Source of the DNA: Massilia varians
GTDB taxonomy: Bacteria; Pseudomonadota; Gammaproteobacteria; Burkholderiales; Burkholderiaceae_D
Direction: 5' to 3'
Assembly (NCBI RefSeq): GCF_027923905.1
Contig: NZ_AP026966.1
Coordinates: forward strand, 5,209,001 to 5,273,000
Length of the DNA stretch: 64,000 bases
Part shown: one piece after another, positions 16,941-25,992 of the stretch
Layout of the letters: every line of letters begins with the position of its first letter
Numbering within the stretch: the stretch's first letter is position 1
The notes under the pieces: model-generated
What the model was told of the DNA's origin: nothing
The model's database searches: none
Seen by the model: the letters and a program-made list of their open reading frames with translations, nothing else
Translations under genes and position numbers: made by a program

Positions 16941-19040
16941 ATGAGCGCCCTTGACGGACCGCAATTGCCCGCTCCTGGCGACGCACAGACGTTGTCGCTC
17001 GAGCTACTGCTCCAAAACTTACCTGGAGTCGCCTACCGCTGTCGCTACGATGCCAACTGGACGATGGAGTTCATCAGCGCCGGCGTCGAAAAGTTGACCG
17101 GCTATCCTGCAGCCGCATTCCTGGCGCGCTCAGGTATGAATTTCGCCAGCCTCATCCATCCTGAAGACCGTGCCAGTACCGAACGCAGCGTTGCCCTCGC
17201 GCTGCAGCAGGAACGCTCTTTCAAGCTGACCTACCGCATCCGCTGCGCCAACGGCGAAACCCGATGGGTCTATGAACAAGGAGCAGCTCCGCCTCGAGGT
17301 CGCGGCAAGATTCTTGAAGGCTTCATGTTCGACTACACGGAACTGCGCAATGCAAGCCTGCTGGTGCAGGAACAGGCGTCCTACCTGCAGCAGGCGCGCG
17401 ATGCGATCATCGCGATGGACCTGAATTCGCGCATCACCTACTGGAACAATGGCGCCGAACGGCTCTACGGCTGGAGCGCCCTTGAAGCGCGCGGCAAGAA
17501 GTTTTCCGAGCTGCTGTGCGAGAACCTGCCGGCCTACCATGCGGCCTATGAGAACACCCTCGCCAACGGCGAGTGGGCCGGCGAGCTGTCGCACCTGCGC
17601 CGCGACGGCGCCTGCATCGAGACCGACACCCGCTGGACGCTGATGACCACCGACCGCGAGTCGGGCGCGCAGCAGAAGATCCTGGTGATCAGCACCGACA
17701 TCAGCGAGCGCAAGCACAATGAAGCGAAGATCTACCATCTTGCCTTCTTCGACCCGCTGACCGACCTGCCCAACCGCGCCAGCCTGCTCGACCACCTGCG
17801 CCGCGCCCTGCTGGGCAGCGCGCGCACGCGCAAGTGCGGCGCCCTGATGTTCTGCGACCTCGACAACTTCAAGTACCTGAACGACTCGCAGGGCCACGCT
17901 GCCGGCGACATGCTGCTGCAGGCGGTAGCGCGCCGCCTCGAGCACTGCGTGCGCGAAGCCGACATGGTGGCGCGCCTGGGCGGCGACGAATTCGTGATCC
18001 TGATCCAGCCGGTGGAAGACACGCGCGAGGGCGCGGCGGCCCAGGCCGAAACGGTGGCCGGCAAGGTGGTGGCCGCGATGGCGGCGCCCTTCCAGCTGGC
18101 CGACATGATGTATTCGCTCTCGGTCAGCGTCGGCGTGACCACCCTGTGCGGCACCGTCGACACGGTCGAATCGACCCTGCGCCAGGCCGATGCCGCGATG
18201 TACCAGGCCAAGGCCTGCGGACGCAACACCTACCGCTTCCACGATCCGGCGGTGCAGGCGGCGTGGTCGGCCAGGGCCGAGCTGGAAGGCGCGATGCGGC
18301 GCGCGCTGCGCGACGAGGAGTTCGTGCTGCATTACCAGCCGCAGCTGGACCGCAGCAGCCGCGTGATCGGCGCCGAAGCGCTGATGCGCTGGCGCCTGCC
18401 GGACGGCCGGCTGCTGTATCCGGCCGAGTTCATCCAGGCTGCCGAAGAGAGCGGCCTGATCATCGACATCGGACGCTGGGTGCTGCGCACCGCCTGCGCC
18501 GAACTGGCGCGCTGGCAGCGCTATCCCGACACCGCCGGGCTGACCATGTCGGTCAACGTCAGCGCCGGCCAGTTCATCGAGCCGGATTTCGTGCCGATGC
18601 TGCAGCAGGTGTTCGAAGAGACCGGGGTGCAGCCCTCCAGCCTCAAGCTCGAGCTGACCGAAAGCCTGGTGGTGAGCGACTTCACCCACACCGCGCACAC
18701 CATGGCCACCCTCAAGCAGCGCGGCATCAGCTTCTCGCTCGACGACTTCGGCACCGGCTACTCGTCGCTGGCCTACCTGCGCAAGCTGCCGCTCGACCAG
18801 CTCAAGATCGACCAGTCCTTCATGCGCGACGTGCTCACCGACCAGAACGACGCGTCGATCGTCCGCTCGATCATCGCGCTGGGCGAGAGCCTGGGCCTGC
18901 AGGTGATCGCCGAAGGCGTCGAGACGCCGGGCCAGCGCCAGTTTTTATCGGACGCCGGCTGCTACATCTACCAGGGCTTCCTGTACCAGCACGCGCTCAG
19001 CGCCGAGCATTTCACGCAGTACGCGCGCACGGTGCATTAA
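16941..19040 (+). CDS. PAS-PAS-GGDEF-EAL cyclic di-GMP signalling protein
   Basis: The 699-residue protein has no obvious membrane segment and is probably cytoplasmic. Two PAS domains come first (about 20-135 and 140-265; HPEDRAS and ITYWNNGAERLYGWS are typical). A GGDEF domain follows (about 275-435), with DPLTDLPNR and an intact LGGDEF near residue 347. An EAL domain (about 445-695) has GAEALMRW, LELTES, DDFGTGYSS and QFLSDAGCYIYQGFLY. Both catalytic signatures are intact, so it could make or break cyclic di-GMP in response to the PAS signal. The AT-rich 16860-16915 stretch likely holds its promoter. Its last 29 bases overlap the convergent cupin gene. Confidence 0.92.
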   Translation: MSALDGPQLPAPGDAQTLSLELLLQNLPGVAYRCRYDANWTMEFISAGVEKLTGYPAAAFLARSGMNFASLIHPEDRASTERSVALALQQERSFKLTYRIRCANGETRWVYEQGAAPPRGRGKILEGFMFDYTELRNASLLVQEQASYLQQARDAIIAMDLNSRITYWNNGAERLYGWSALEARGKKFSELLCENLPAYHAAYENTLANGEWAGELSHLRRDGACIETDTRWTLMTTDRESGAQQKILVISTDISERKHNEAKIYHLAFFDPLTDLPNRASLLDHLRRALLGSARTRKCGALMFCDLDNFKYLNDSQGHAAGDMLLQAVARRLEHCVREADMVARLGGDEFVILIQPVEDTREGAAAQAETVAGKVVAAMAAPFQLADMMYSLSVSVGVTTLCGTVDTVESTLRQADAAMYQAKACGRNTYRFHDPAVQAAWSARAELEGAMRRALRDEEFVLHYQPQLDRSSRVIGAEALMRWRLPDGRLLYPAEFIQAAEESGLIIDIGRWVLRTACAELARWQRYPDTAGLTMSVNVSAGQFIEPDFVPMLQQVFEETGVQPSSLKLELTESLVVSDFTHTAHTMATLKQRGISFSLDDFGTGYSSLAYLRKLPLDQLKIDQSFMRDVLTDQNDASIVRSIIALGESLGLQVIAEGVETPGQRQFLSDAGCYIYQGFLYQHALSAEHFTQYARTVH

Positions 19041-19932
19041 GCCCGAGCGCCAGCGGCACGCCGCGCGCCCAGCGGTTCGAGGACAAGGAGAATTCCAGCG
19101 CCCGCACCTGGTGGAACCAGCCGGCCGGCACGTACAGCAGCTCGCCCGGCGCGACGGTGCACGCGACCGTGGCCGCCTGGCGCGCCAGCGGATACGCGTC
19201 GAAGTCCGGCGCCTCCGGGTCGACGGGTGAACCGAACAGGACCGGATTGGCTTCGTTCGCATACAGAAGCGCGTCGTGGTGGGGCGGCGCCAGGAAGATG
19301 CGCTTGCGGCCCCAGACCTGGGCGAAGATGTTGTCGTCGAAGTCGCAATGCAGGGGCGTCATCGTGCCGACCGGGCCGAGCCAGAACCGGGGCGGTCCCA
19401 TCTTGCGAAAGTAAGCCGGCCAGTGGCACAGGCGGTTCAGCTCGCGCAGTTCCAGGTTGCCGACATAGGGCGGCGGCTCGCCGGCGCCGCGGAGGCGCTC
19501 CGGTTCCAGGTCGAGGTAGTCGCGCAGAGACATGTCGCGCATCGGGCGGTCGGCGCGGAAGGGCTGGCGGATGTAGTCGCCGACGCGGGCGCGCACCGGC
19601 AGCTCGCCGTACCGCTCGCGCAGCTCGCGCGGGGCGAGGCTGCACAGGGGCCAGCGATCGACCAGGCCGGTCATGATGAAGGGCAGGCCCTGCGCGGCGC
19701 GCGCGGCGAAGGCTTGCGCATCCAGCCGCTTGAGGCGCGGTACTTCGGACAGGATCGGCAGGCCGCGCGCATGGTCCTTGACGGCCTGGCGCATCGCCGC
19801 GATCGAGACGACGCCGCGTACCGCCGCGTCGCGCTCTTCCTGCGCGCGCTTCCTGGCTGCCGCGTCTTCCGGCGTCGCCGCCAGCGTCGGCAGCGGTGGC
19901 AGCGGGTCCTTCGGTTCTCTTCTATCCTGCAT
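19012..19932 (-). CDS. JmjC/cupin-8-like oxygenase domain protein
   Basis: The 306-residue protein resembles cupin-8 (JmjC-like) Fe(II)/2-oxoglutarate oxygenases. LKRLDAQAFAARAAQGLPFIMTG is a typical opening for these proteins (residues about 67-90 region), TPLHCDFDDN holds the HxD metal pair, and GELLYVPAGWFHQV holds the distal histidine. The first 50 residues are charged and coiled-coil-like. Some members hydroxylate proteins; the substrate here is unknown. The 3' end overlaps the GGDEF-EAL gene by 29 bases, so the two transcripts would be complementary at their ends. Confidence 0.8.
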   Translation of the reverse strand: MQDRREPKDPLPPLPTLAATPEDAAARKRAQEERDAAVRGVVSIAAMRQAVKDHARGLPILSEVPRLKRLDAQAFAARAAQGLPFIMTGLVDRWPLCSLAPRELRERYGELPVRARVGDYIRQPFRADRPMRDMSLRDYLDLEPERLRGAGEPPPYVGNLELRELNRLCHWPAYFRKMGPPRFWLGPVGTMTPLHCDFDDNIFAQVWGRKRIFLAPPHHDALLYANEANPVLFGSPVDPEAPDFDAYPLARQAATVACTVAPGELLYVPAGWFHQVRALEFSLSSNRWARGVPLALGLNAPCARTA

Positions 19933-19990
19933 ACGTCTTCAGCACTCCACACGACCGCACAGCTTATCGTGTGGAGGCTGAAAAGTCGAA

Positions 19991-20887
19991 TCAGGCGCGC
20001 GACGTGGCGAAAGGCGTTTCGGCCACGCCGGTGACACCCGGGCGCAGCAGCACGACCGAGCCGGCGTCGCCGCCCGTGCCCGGGTCGATCGAGGTCACCA
20101 GCAGGGTATCGAGCTGCGGTCCGCCGAAAGCGCACATCGAGGGCTTGGCCATCGGCAGCGCGATCTCGCGATCCAGCTTGCCATCCGGCGTGAAGCGCTG
20201 CACCAGGCCGCCGTCGTTGGCGCAGGTCCAGTAGCAGCCATCAAGATCGACCGCGGCGCCGTCCGGACGGCCCTTCTGCCCGTTCAGGTCGAGGAAGACC
20301 CGCTTGTTGTGCGGGATGCCCTGCTCGATGTCGTAGTCGAAGGCCCACACGGTGCGGCGCTGCGGATGCGAATCCGACAGGTACATGGTGCGCCCGTCGG
20401 GCGACCAGGCCAGGCCGTTCTGCGTGAGCAGGCCGCTCACCACCGGGCCGTGCAGGCCCTCGTCCGCGCTGTAGCGGTACAAGCCGCCGACCGCGCGCGC
20501 CGCGCCCATGTCCATGAACATGGTGCCGCTCCAGAAACGGCCCTGGCGGTCGCAGCGCCCGTCGTTGAAGCGCATGCCCTCGCCCAGCTCAGGCGCGGGC
20601 GGCGCGGCCAGGCGCGTGGCCCCGGCCTTGCCGTCCTCGCCCAGGACCAGGCGATGGATGCCGGTTTCCATGCCGGCCACCAGGCTGCCATCGACGGCGC
20701 AGGCGACGCAGGCCACCATCTCGGGCGCTTCCCAGTGGCGCAGCGCGCCGCTGGCGTGGTCCATGCGCCAGACACGGCGCGCGGGGATGTCCACCCAGTA
20801 CCACGCAGCTTCTTCCGCGTTCCAGGTGGGGCTTTCGCCGGTGGCGCAATGCACGCCTTCGATACGCACGATCTCCATGCCTGCCAT
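19991..20887 (-). CDS. SMP-30/gluconolactonase family sugar lactonase
   Basis: The 298-residue six-bladed propeller has the family motifs GESPTWN, VACVACAVDGSLVAG, MRFNDGRCDRQGRFWSGTM, LTQNGLAWSPDGRTMYLSDS and GRPDGAAVDLDGCYW, including the metal-binding Glu, Asn and Asp positions. Members open sugar lactones. Its ATG overlaps the stop of the transporter gene (TAATG), so it is the last gene of the gntR-kdgD-dehydrogenase-MFS run. In this setting the likely substrate is galactarolactone or galacturonolactone, the direct product of uronate dehydrogenase; that is inference. A second in-frame ATG lies three codons in. Confidence 0.87.
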   Translation of the reverse strand: MAGMEIVRIEGVHCATGESPTWNAEEAAWYWVDIPARRVWRMDHASGALRHWEAPEMVACVACAVDGSLVAGMETGIHRLVLGEDGKAGATRLAAPPAPELGEGMRFNDGRCDRQGRFWSGTMFMDMGAARAVGGLYRYSADEGLHGPVVSGLLTQNGLAWSPDGRTMYLSDSHPQRRTVWAFDYDIEQGIPHNKRVFLDLNGQKGRPDGAAVDLDGCYWTCANDGGLVQRFTPDGKLDREIALPMAKPSMCAFGGPQLDTLLVTSIDPGTGGDAGSVVLLRPGVTGVAETPFATSRA

Positions 20888-22311
20888 TACAGGTCGGTGA
20901 TCTCGCGGTGCGCCGGCACCAGGGCCTTCATCACCACCCAGGCCGTCAGGTAGGCCAGCGCGCAGATCGAGAACATGATCAGGTAGCCGGTTTCCAGGTG
21001 ACCCAGTGCGCCGTAGTAGTCGAACAGCCAGCCGCCCAGCTTGGTGAGCAACACGCCGCCCAGGCCGCCGGCCATGCCGCCGATGCCGACCACCGAACCG
21101 ACGCTGTGCTTCGGGAACATGTCGGAGACGGTGGTGAACAGGTTGGCCGACCACGCCTGGTGCGCCGAGGCGCCGATGCCGATCAGGATCACCGGGATCC
21201 AGAAGCCCAGGTAACCGAGCGGCTGGGCCAGCAGCACCACCAGCGGGAACAGGGCGATGGTGAACATGGCGCGCATGCGGCCCTGGTAGATGCTGTGGCC
21301 GCGGTCGATGAACCAGGTCGGCAGCCAGCCGCCGCCGATACTGCCCACCATGGTCATGCTGTACAGGACCGCGAGCGGCAGGACCATCTCCGGACCGGTC
21401 AGGCCATACTGCGCCGACATGTACTTCGGCAGCCAGAACAGGAAGAACCACCACACGCCGTCGGTCATGAACTTGCCGAAGGCGAAAGCCCAGGTCTGGC
21501 GGTAGGCGAGCAGCTTGAACCACGATGCCTTCGGCTTGGCCGCCGCCGCGGCCGGATTCGCGTCCGCGGGCGAACTGTCGCTGTTGATGTAGGCCAGTTC
21601 GCCGGCGCTGAGGCGCTTCTGGCGATCCGGGGTGTCGTACAGCCAGATCCAGATGCCCATCCAGATGAAGCCGATGGCGCCGACCGCGATGAAGGCGGCC
21701 TGCCAGCCCCAGTACTCGGCGATCAGGGGTACGGTCAAGGGCGCCAGGATCGCGCCGACGTTGGCGCCGGAGTTGAAGATGCCGGTGGCGAAGGAGCGCT
21801 CGCGCTTGGGGAAGTACTCCGCGGTGGCCTTGATCGCGGCCGGGAAGTTGCCCGCCTCGCCGATTGCCAGCACCGCGCGGCCCACCATGAAGCCGACGAT
21901 CGAGACCGGCACCGCGGCCAGGCCGAGGGTGGTGAACACGCTGTTGACCGCGTTGCCGATGCCGATGGCGTAGGCGTGCGCGACGGCCCCGATCGACCAG
22001 ACCACGATGGCGAGGACGAAGGCGCGCTTGGTGCCGAGACGGTCGATCACGCGGCCGGCGAACAGCATCGAGATGGCGTAGACGAACTGGAAGACCGCCG
22101 TGATGTTGGCGTAGTCGGTGTTCGACCAGCCGAATTCCTTGGTAAGCAGCGGGGCCAGCAGGCTGAGGACCTGGCGGTCGAGGTAGTTGATGGTGGTGGC
22201 GAAGAACAGCAGCGCACAGATCGTCCAGCGATACTTGCCCACCGTCGAGGTGAGCCCCGGGACCTGCTCCGCGCCCTGCTTCGCATTTGCGCTCATGACT
22301 TGCTGATTCAT
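20887..22311 (-). CDS. MFS hexuronate transporter, ExuT/ACS-family-like
   Basis: The 474-residue inner-membrane protein has about twelve hydrophobic segments. ATTINYLDRQVLSLLAP in helix 1 and GRAVLAIGEAGNFPAAIKAT in helix 4 are typical of the anion:cation symporter branch that imports galacturonate and glucuronate. ATG 22311 begins MNQQVM; a second ATG five codons later (MSANAKQG) is possible, and neither has a clear Shine-Dalgarno sequence. It is separated from the dehydrogenase gene by 100 bases that contain a hairpin, and it overlaps the lactonase start by one base. The setting supports uptake of galacturonate or galactarate. Confidence 0.87.
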   Translation of the reverse strand: MNQQVMSANAKQGAEQVPGLTSTVGKYRWTICALLFFATTINYLDRQVLSLLAPLLTKEFGWSNTDYANITAVFQFVYAISMLFAGRVIDRLGTKRAFVLAIVVWSIGAVAHAYAIGIGNAVNSVFTTLGLAAVPVSIVGFMVGRAVLAIGEAGNFPAAIKATAEYFPKRERSFATGIFNSGANVGAILAPLTVPLIAEYWGWQAAFIAVGAIGFIWMGIWIWLYDTPDRQKRLSAGELAYINSDSSPADANPAAAAAKPKASWFKLLAYRQTWAFAFGKFMTDGVWWFFLFWLPKYMSAQYGLTGPEMVLPLAVLYSMTMVGSIGGGWLPTWFIDRGHSIYQGRMRAMFTIALFPLVVLLAQPLGYLGFWIPVILIGIGASAHQAWSANLFTTVSDMFPKHSVGSVVGIGGMAGGLGGVLLTKLGGWLFDYYGALGHLETGYLIMFSICALAYLTAWVVMKALVPAHREITDL

Positions 22312-22335
22312 GGGATCAGTTCTTTTCAAACGAAA

Positions 22336-22357
22336 CAGCCGGCGTCTCCTCCGGCTG
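22336..22357 (-). terminator. Intercistronic hairpin between dehydrogenase and transporter
   Basis: CAGCCGG and CCGGCTG (7-bp arms, 8-base loop) lie between the two genes. On the minus strand it is followed by TTTCGTTTG, so it could be a partial terminator that lowers expression of the transporter and lactonase relative to the upstream enzymes. Confidence 0.35.
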
Positions 22358-22411
22358 GTACATCGATCGGTCGAAAAGGGGGCGCAAAGTCGAACCTTGC
22401 ACCCCCTCACA

Positions 22412-23992
22412 TTACTCTGCGACTTTCAAGTCTCCGTCCAGCACGCGCGCAAGGCGCAGTGGATTGTCGTCTCGAAGCGCTTCCGGCAGCAAGCCCTCCG
22501 GCACGTTCTGGTAGCACACCGGCCGCAGGAAGCGGTCGATCGCGCTCGCGCCCACCGAGGTCGTGCGGCTGTCGCTGGTGGCCGGGAACGGGCCGCCGTG
22601 GACCATCGCGTGCGACACTTCGACGCCGGTCGGGAAGCCGTTGAACAGCACCCGGCCCGCCTTGCGTTCCAGGACCGGCAGCAGGCGCGCTGCCAGCGCA
22701 TGATCGCTTGGTGCGACGTGCACGGTCGCGGTCAGCTGGCCGTGCAGCTGCTCGGCCGCCTGCAGCATCTGCTCGGCGCTGTCGAAACGCACCACCAGCG
22801 CGGCCGGGCCAAAGATTTCGTCCTGCAGCTCCGGGTTGCCGATGAAGTCCGCAGCATCTACCTCGTACAGCGCAGCCTGGGCAGCGCAGCCGATGCCGTC
22901 AAGACCGCCCTGGGCCACCAGGCGCACGCCCGAGGTGGCGCCAAAGCGCGCGATGCCGCTGTTATAGGCGTCATGGATCCCGGCGGTGAGCATGGTGCCC
23001 GCGCCCTTGGCCGCCAGCGCCGTGGTGGCCGCCGCGGTGAAGGCGTCCAGCGCCGCGCCCTTGACCGCGAACACCAGGCCAGGGTTGGTGCAGAACTGGC
23101 CGACGCCCAGGGTCAGCGAGTCGACGAAGCCGTTCGCCAGAACCGAACCGCCCTCTTCCAGCGCTGCCGGCAACAGGAACACCGGGTTCACGCTGCTCAT
23201 CTCGGCATACACCGGGATCGGCTCCGGACGAGCGGCCGCGGTGCGCATCAGCGCGGTGCCACCGCCACGCGAGCCGGTGAAGCCGACCGCCTTGATGGCC
23301 GGGTGGCTGACCAGCTGCTGGCCGATGGTGCGGCCGTCGCCGAAGATCATCGAGAACACGCCTTCCGGCATGCCGCACTCGATCGCGGCGCGCTGGACGG
23401 CGCGGCCGACCAGCTCCGAGGTGCCGAGGTGGGCGCCGTGGGCTTTCACGATGACCGGGCAGCCTGCCGCCAGGCTTGAGGCGGTGTCGCCGCCCGCGAC
23501 CGAGAAGGCCAGCGGGAAATTACTGGCGCCGAAGACCACGACCGGGCCGAGGCCGATCCTGGCCAGGCGCAGGTCGGGACGCGGCGGCGTGCGTTCCGGC
23601 AGCGCGGTGTCGATCGTCGCGCCGATGAAGCGGCCGTCGCGCACCACTTTCGCGAACAGGCGCAGCTGGTTCACGGTGCGCATGCGCTCGCCTTCCAGGC
23701 GGGCTTGCGGCAGGCCGGTTTCCTGCTGGGCGCGTTCGATCAGAACCGGACCGATGGCCAGGATCTGTTCCGCGACCGCTTCCAGGAAGCGTGCGCGTTG
23801 CTCCAGCGGCAGCGAGCGATACGGGTCGAAGGCTTGGGCAGCGAGTTCGCAGGCGCGTTCCACGTCGGCGCCCGACGCCTGGCCGAAGCCAGGCTCGAAC
23901 TCGCCGCGGGTGGACGGGTTGTAGGCTTTCACCTCGCCCGCGCTGCCGCGGACGAGCTGGCTGCCGATGATCATTTCACCAGTGATCTGCAT
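22412..23992 (-). CDS. 2,5-dioxovalerate (alpha-ketoglutarate semialdehyde) dehydrogenase
   Basis: The 526-residue protein is an aldehyde dehydrogenase of the type that ends oxidative uronate and pentose pathways, turning 2-oxoglutarate semialdehyde into 2-oxoglutarate. It has [28 protein letters not shown], the catalytic glutamate segment YAEMSSVNP and the catalytic cysteine in GQFCTNPG. The length of about 525 and the C-terminal [20 protein letters not shown] fit this subgroup rather than ordinary 480-residue ALDHs. ATG 23992 follows the kdgD stop by two bases, so the two are a tight operon. The open frame extends further upstream, but there it is only a shadow of kdgD. Confidence 0.9.
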   Translation of the reverse strand: MQITGEMIIGSQLVRGSAGEVKAYNPSTRGEFEPGFGQASGADVERACELAAQAFDPYRSLPLEQRARFLEAVAEQILAIGPVLIERAQQETGLPQARLEGERMRTVNQLRLFAKVVRDGRFIGATIDTALPERTPPRPDLRLARIGLGPVVVFGASNFPLAFSVAGGDTASSLAAGCPVIVKAHGAHLGTSELVGRAVQRAAIECGMPEGVFSMIFGDGRTIGQQLVSHPAIKAVGFTGSRGGGTALMRTAAARPEPIPVYAEMSSVNPVFLLPAALEEGGSVLANGFVDSLTLGVGQFCTNPGLVFAVKGAALDAFTAAATTALAAKGAGTMLTAGIHDAYNSGIARFGATSGVRLVAQGGLDGIGCAAQAALYEVDAADFIGNPELQDEIFGPAALVVRFDSAEQMLQAAEQLHGQLTATVHVAPSDHALAARLLPVLERKAGRVLFNGFPTGVEVSHAMVHGGPFPATSDSRTTSVGASAIDRFLRPVCYQNVPEGLLPEALRDDNPLRLARVLDGDLKVAE

Positions 23993-23994
23993 GC

Positions 23995-24912
23995 TTACAC
24001 CGGGTTCTTTTGTTTCTTGATCAGGGCCAGGAGCATCTCGTCTTCTTCCGGGGTCAGGTCGGTCAGCGGCGGACGCACCGGACCGGCGCCGTGGCCCACC
24101 AGGCGCGCACCAGCCTTGACGATGCTGACGGCGTAGCCGGCCTTGCGGTTGCGGATCTCCAGGTACGGCAGGAAGAACTCGTCCAGCAGGCGGTTGGTGG
24201 TGGCGGTGTCGCCGGCGGCAGTGGCGTGGTAGAAGTCCATCGCCAGTTGCGGCACGAAGTTGAACACGGCCGACGAGTACACCGGAGTGCCCAGTGCCTT
24301 GTAGGCGCCGGCATACACTTCGGCGGTCGGCAGGCCACCCAGGTAGCTGAAGCGGTCGCCCATCTTGCGGTAGATCGAGACCATCAGCTCGATGTCGCCG
24401 ATGCCGTCCTTGAAGCCGATCAGGTTCGGGCAGCGGTCGGCCAGCTTGGCCAGCGAGTCCGCGGTCAGGCGGCAGGCGGCGCGGTTGTAGACCACGACGC
24501 CGATCTTCACCGAGCGGCACACCGCTTCGACGTGGGCGATCAGGCCGTCCTGGCTGGCTTCGGTCAGGTAATGCGGCAGCAGCAGCAGGCCCTGGGCGCC
24601 CTGGCGCTCGGCTTCCTGTGCGTGGGCGATGGCGGCGCGGATCGGGCCGCCGCAGCCGGCCAGGATCGCGACGCCGGTGCCGGCGCAGGTGTCGACCGCG
24701 GTCTTGACGATCTGGCCGTACTCTTCGCCGTGCAGCGAGAAGTATTCGCCGGTGCCGCCGGCGGCGAACAGCGCGCTCGCGCCGTACGGCGCCAGCCACT
24801 CGAGGCGGGAGCGGTAGCCGGCCTGGTTGAAGTCGCCGTTGGCGTCGAAGTCGGTGATCGGGAAGGACAGCAGGCCGTGCGACAGGACTTTTTGTAATTC
24901 GAGTGCTTGCAT
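23995..24912 (-). CDS. kdgD: 5-dehydro-4-deoxyglucarate dehydratase
   Basis: The 305-residue DHDPS-family enzyme converts 5-keto-4-deoxyglucarate to 2-oxoglutarate semialdehyde, water and CO2. The Schiff-base lysine is Lys168 in LIGFKDG and the partner tyrosine is Tyr142 in [17 protein letters not shown] and [12 protein letters not shown] are typical of KdgD, as is the absence of the DapA allosteric residues. It is directly upstream of the dehydrogenase that uses its product. A GntR-type palindrome lies 58 bases before the ATG. The start is well placed and length is normal. Confidence 0.92.
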   Translation of the reverse strand: MQALELQKVLSHGLLSFPITDFDANGDFNQAGYRSRLEWLAPYGASALFAAGGTGEYFSLHGEEYGQIVKTAVDTCAGTGVAILAGCGGPIRAAIAHAQEAERQGAQGLLLLPHYLTEASQDGLIAHVEAVCRSVKIGVVVYNRAACRLTADSLAKLADRCPNLIGFKDGIGDIELMVSIYRKMGDRFSYLGGLPTAEVYAGAYKALGTPVYSSAVFNFVPQLAMDFYHATAAGDTATTNRLLDEFFLPYLEIRNRKAGYAVSIVKAGARLVGHGAGPVRPPLTDLTPEEDEMLLALIKKQKNPV

Positions 24913-24969
24913 TGCGGAGTCTCCAGGACAGTGTTGTGAATACGGGGGTGATCAAACTTACTGCGTTAA

Positions 24970-24989
24970 GTTGTATGTCATCGTACAAC
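24970..24989. promoter_or_regulatory. Putative GntR operator upstream of kdgD
   Basis: GTTGTATGTCATCGTACAAC is an imperfect palindrome (arms GTTGTA and TACAAC). The left half recurs upstream of the gntR gene at 25850, which links both promoters to one regulator. Confidence 0.65.
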
Positions 24990-25017
24990 CTAAAGCATGA
25001 CCCTGCAAGCTTTAAAT

Positions 25018-25035
25018 GCGCCTTTTTCAAGGCGC
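25018..25035 (-). terminator. Hairpin after the first gntR gene
   Basis: GCGCCTT and AAGGCGC pair around a four-base loop; on the minus strand an AT-rich ATTTAAAG follows. A second hairpin, CATCCTC/GAGGATG at 25042-25062, precedes it. Together they probably end gntR transcription before kdgD's own promoter. Confidence 0.45.
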
Positions 25036-25073
25036 CTACAACATCCTCGACGCAAGAGGATGCTCAGGTGTCC

Positions 25074-25802
25074 TTAATTGATCATGGATTCGATCCGGCG
25101 CTGCGCCTGCACCAGCCGTTCGCGGCTGTTGGACAGGTGGGTGCGCATGGCCGCGCGTGCGGCCTCCGGATCGCGGCGTTCGATCGCGTGGAAGATGTCT
25201 TCGTGTTCGCGGCCGACGCGCTCGTTGAAGTTGGCCGGCTTGTCCTGCTCCAGCTCCACCGTGTTCAGGCGCGCGCGTGGAATGATCGCGTTGCCGAGCT
25301 GGGTGAGGATGTCCTCGAAATAGCGGTTGCCGGTGGCCTGCGCGATGAGCAGGTGGAAGCGCTTGTCGGCGTCCACCGCCGACCTGCCGGCCGCCATCGC
25401 TGCATGCATCTCGGCCAGGGCCGCGCCCAGCTCCTGCACCTGCTCGTCGGTGCGGCGCGCCGCGGCCAGGCCGGCCGTTTCGGTTTCGACACCGATGCGC
25501 AGTTCCAGGATCGACAGCACGTCGCGCAGGGTCAGGATGCTTTCGGCATCGATGCCCAGGCCGGCCTGCGGGCGTTCCAGCACGAAGGTGCCGATGCCGT
25601 GGCGCGTCTGCACCAGCCCGGAAGCCTGCAGGTGCGAGATCGCCTCGCGCACCACGGTGCGGCTCACGCCATGCTGCGCCATCATCGACGACTCGGTCGG
25701 CAGCTTCTCGCCGGGCTTGAGGATGCCCTGGCGGATGCTGCTGCTGATCTGTTCGACGACGCCCTGTGCGAGGTTGCGCGGCTTGCGCTGGGTGGGAATC
25801 AT
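25074..25802 (-). CDS. FadR-subfamily GntR regulator of the galacturonate catabolic operon
   Basis: The 242-residue protein has an N-terminal winged helix (residues about 8-75: ISSSIRQGILKPGEKLPTES, then SRTVVREAISHLQASGLV) and an all-helical FCD ligand domain with the metal/acid-binding DADKRFHLLIAQATGN and HEDIFHAIERRDPEAARAAM. It should respond to a sugar acid. ATG 25802 (MIPTQRK) is preferred over the longer frame because the extra N terminus reads through operator-like sequence. It is on the same strand as kdgD and 161 bases upstream of it. Matching half-palindromes before gntR and kdgD suggest autoregulation and control of kdgD. Confidence 0.88.
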   Translation of the reverse strand: MIPTQRKPRNLAQGVVEQISSSIRQGILKPGEKLPTESSMMAQHGVSRTVVREAISHLQASGLVQTRHGIGTFVLERPQAGLGIDAESILTLRDVLSILELRIGVETETAGLAAARRTDEQVQELGAALAEMHAAMAAGRSAVDADKRFHLLIAQATGNRYFEDILTQLGNAIIPRARLNTVELEQDKPANFNERVGREHEDIFHAIERRDPEAARAAMRTHLSNSRERLVQAQRRIESMIN

Positions 25803-25849
25803 GGTGTGAATAAGGTGGAATGAGAGAAGATCATTATATATCACGCTAA

Positions 25850-25870
25850 GTTGTATGACATCTTATGACA
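25850..25870. promoter_or_regulatory. Putative autoregulatory GntR operator
   Basis: GTTGTATGACATCTTATGACA shares its first ten bases nearly exactly with the kdgD site (24970-24989), including the preceding TAA. It lies 48 bases before ATG 25802 of the regulator gene. Confidence 0.55.
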
Positions 25871-25944
25871 AGACGTCTTAAATTCACTGTATCGACTGCG
25901 CTACAGCGGATATGCCTCTCCGTCCGGACTGACCGCTTGATAAA

Positions 25945-25957
25945 TTGGTCAGGCCAA
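25945..25957. promoter_or_regulatory. TTGGTC-type palindromic operator upstream of pectin operon
   Basis: TTGGTCAGGCCAA, flanked by A/T, lies 36 bases before ATG 25993 of the acetylesterase gene. The same 13-bp palindrome recurs before four other transcription units in the window. Confidence 0.65.
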
Positions 25958-25992
25958 AATAAAATCTGGCGAACCTTTAGGAGTCCGCCCCC

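Noticed and set aside
22412..25030. Possible fusion of the dehydrogenase with an upstream domain
   Set aside because: The extra open frame lies over kdgD in another phase and has no domain; the true start at 23992 sits two bases after the kdgD stop.
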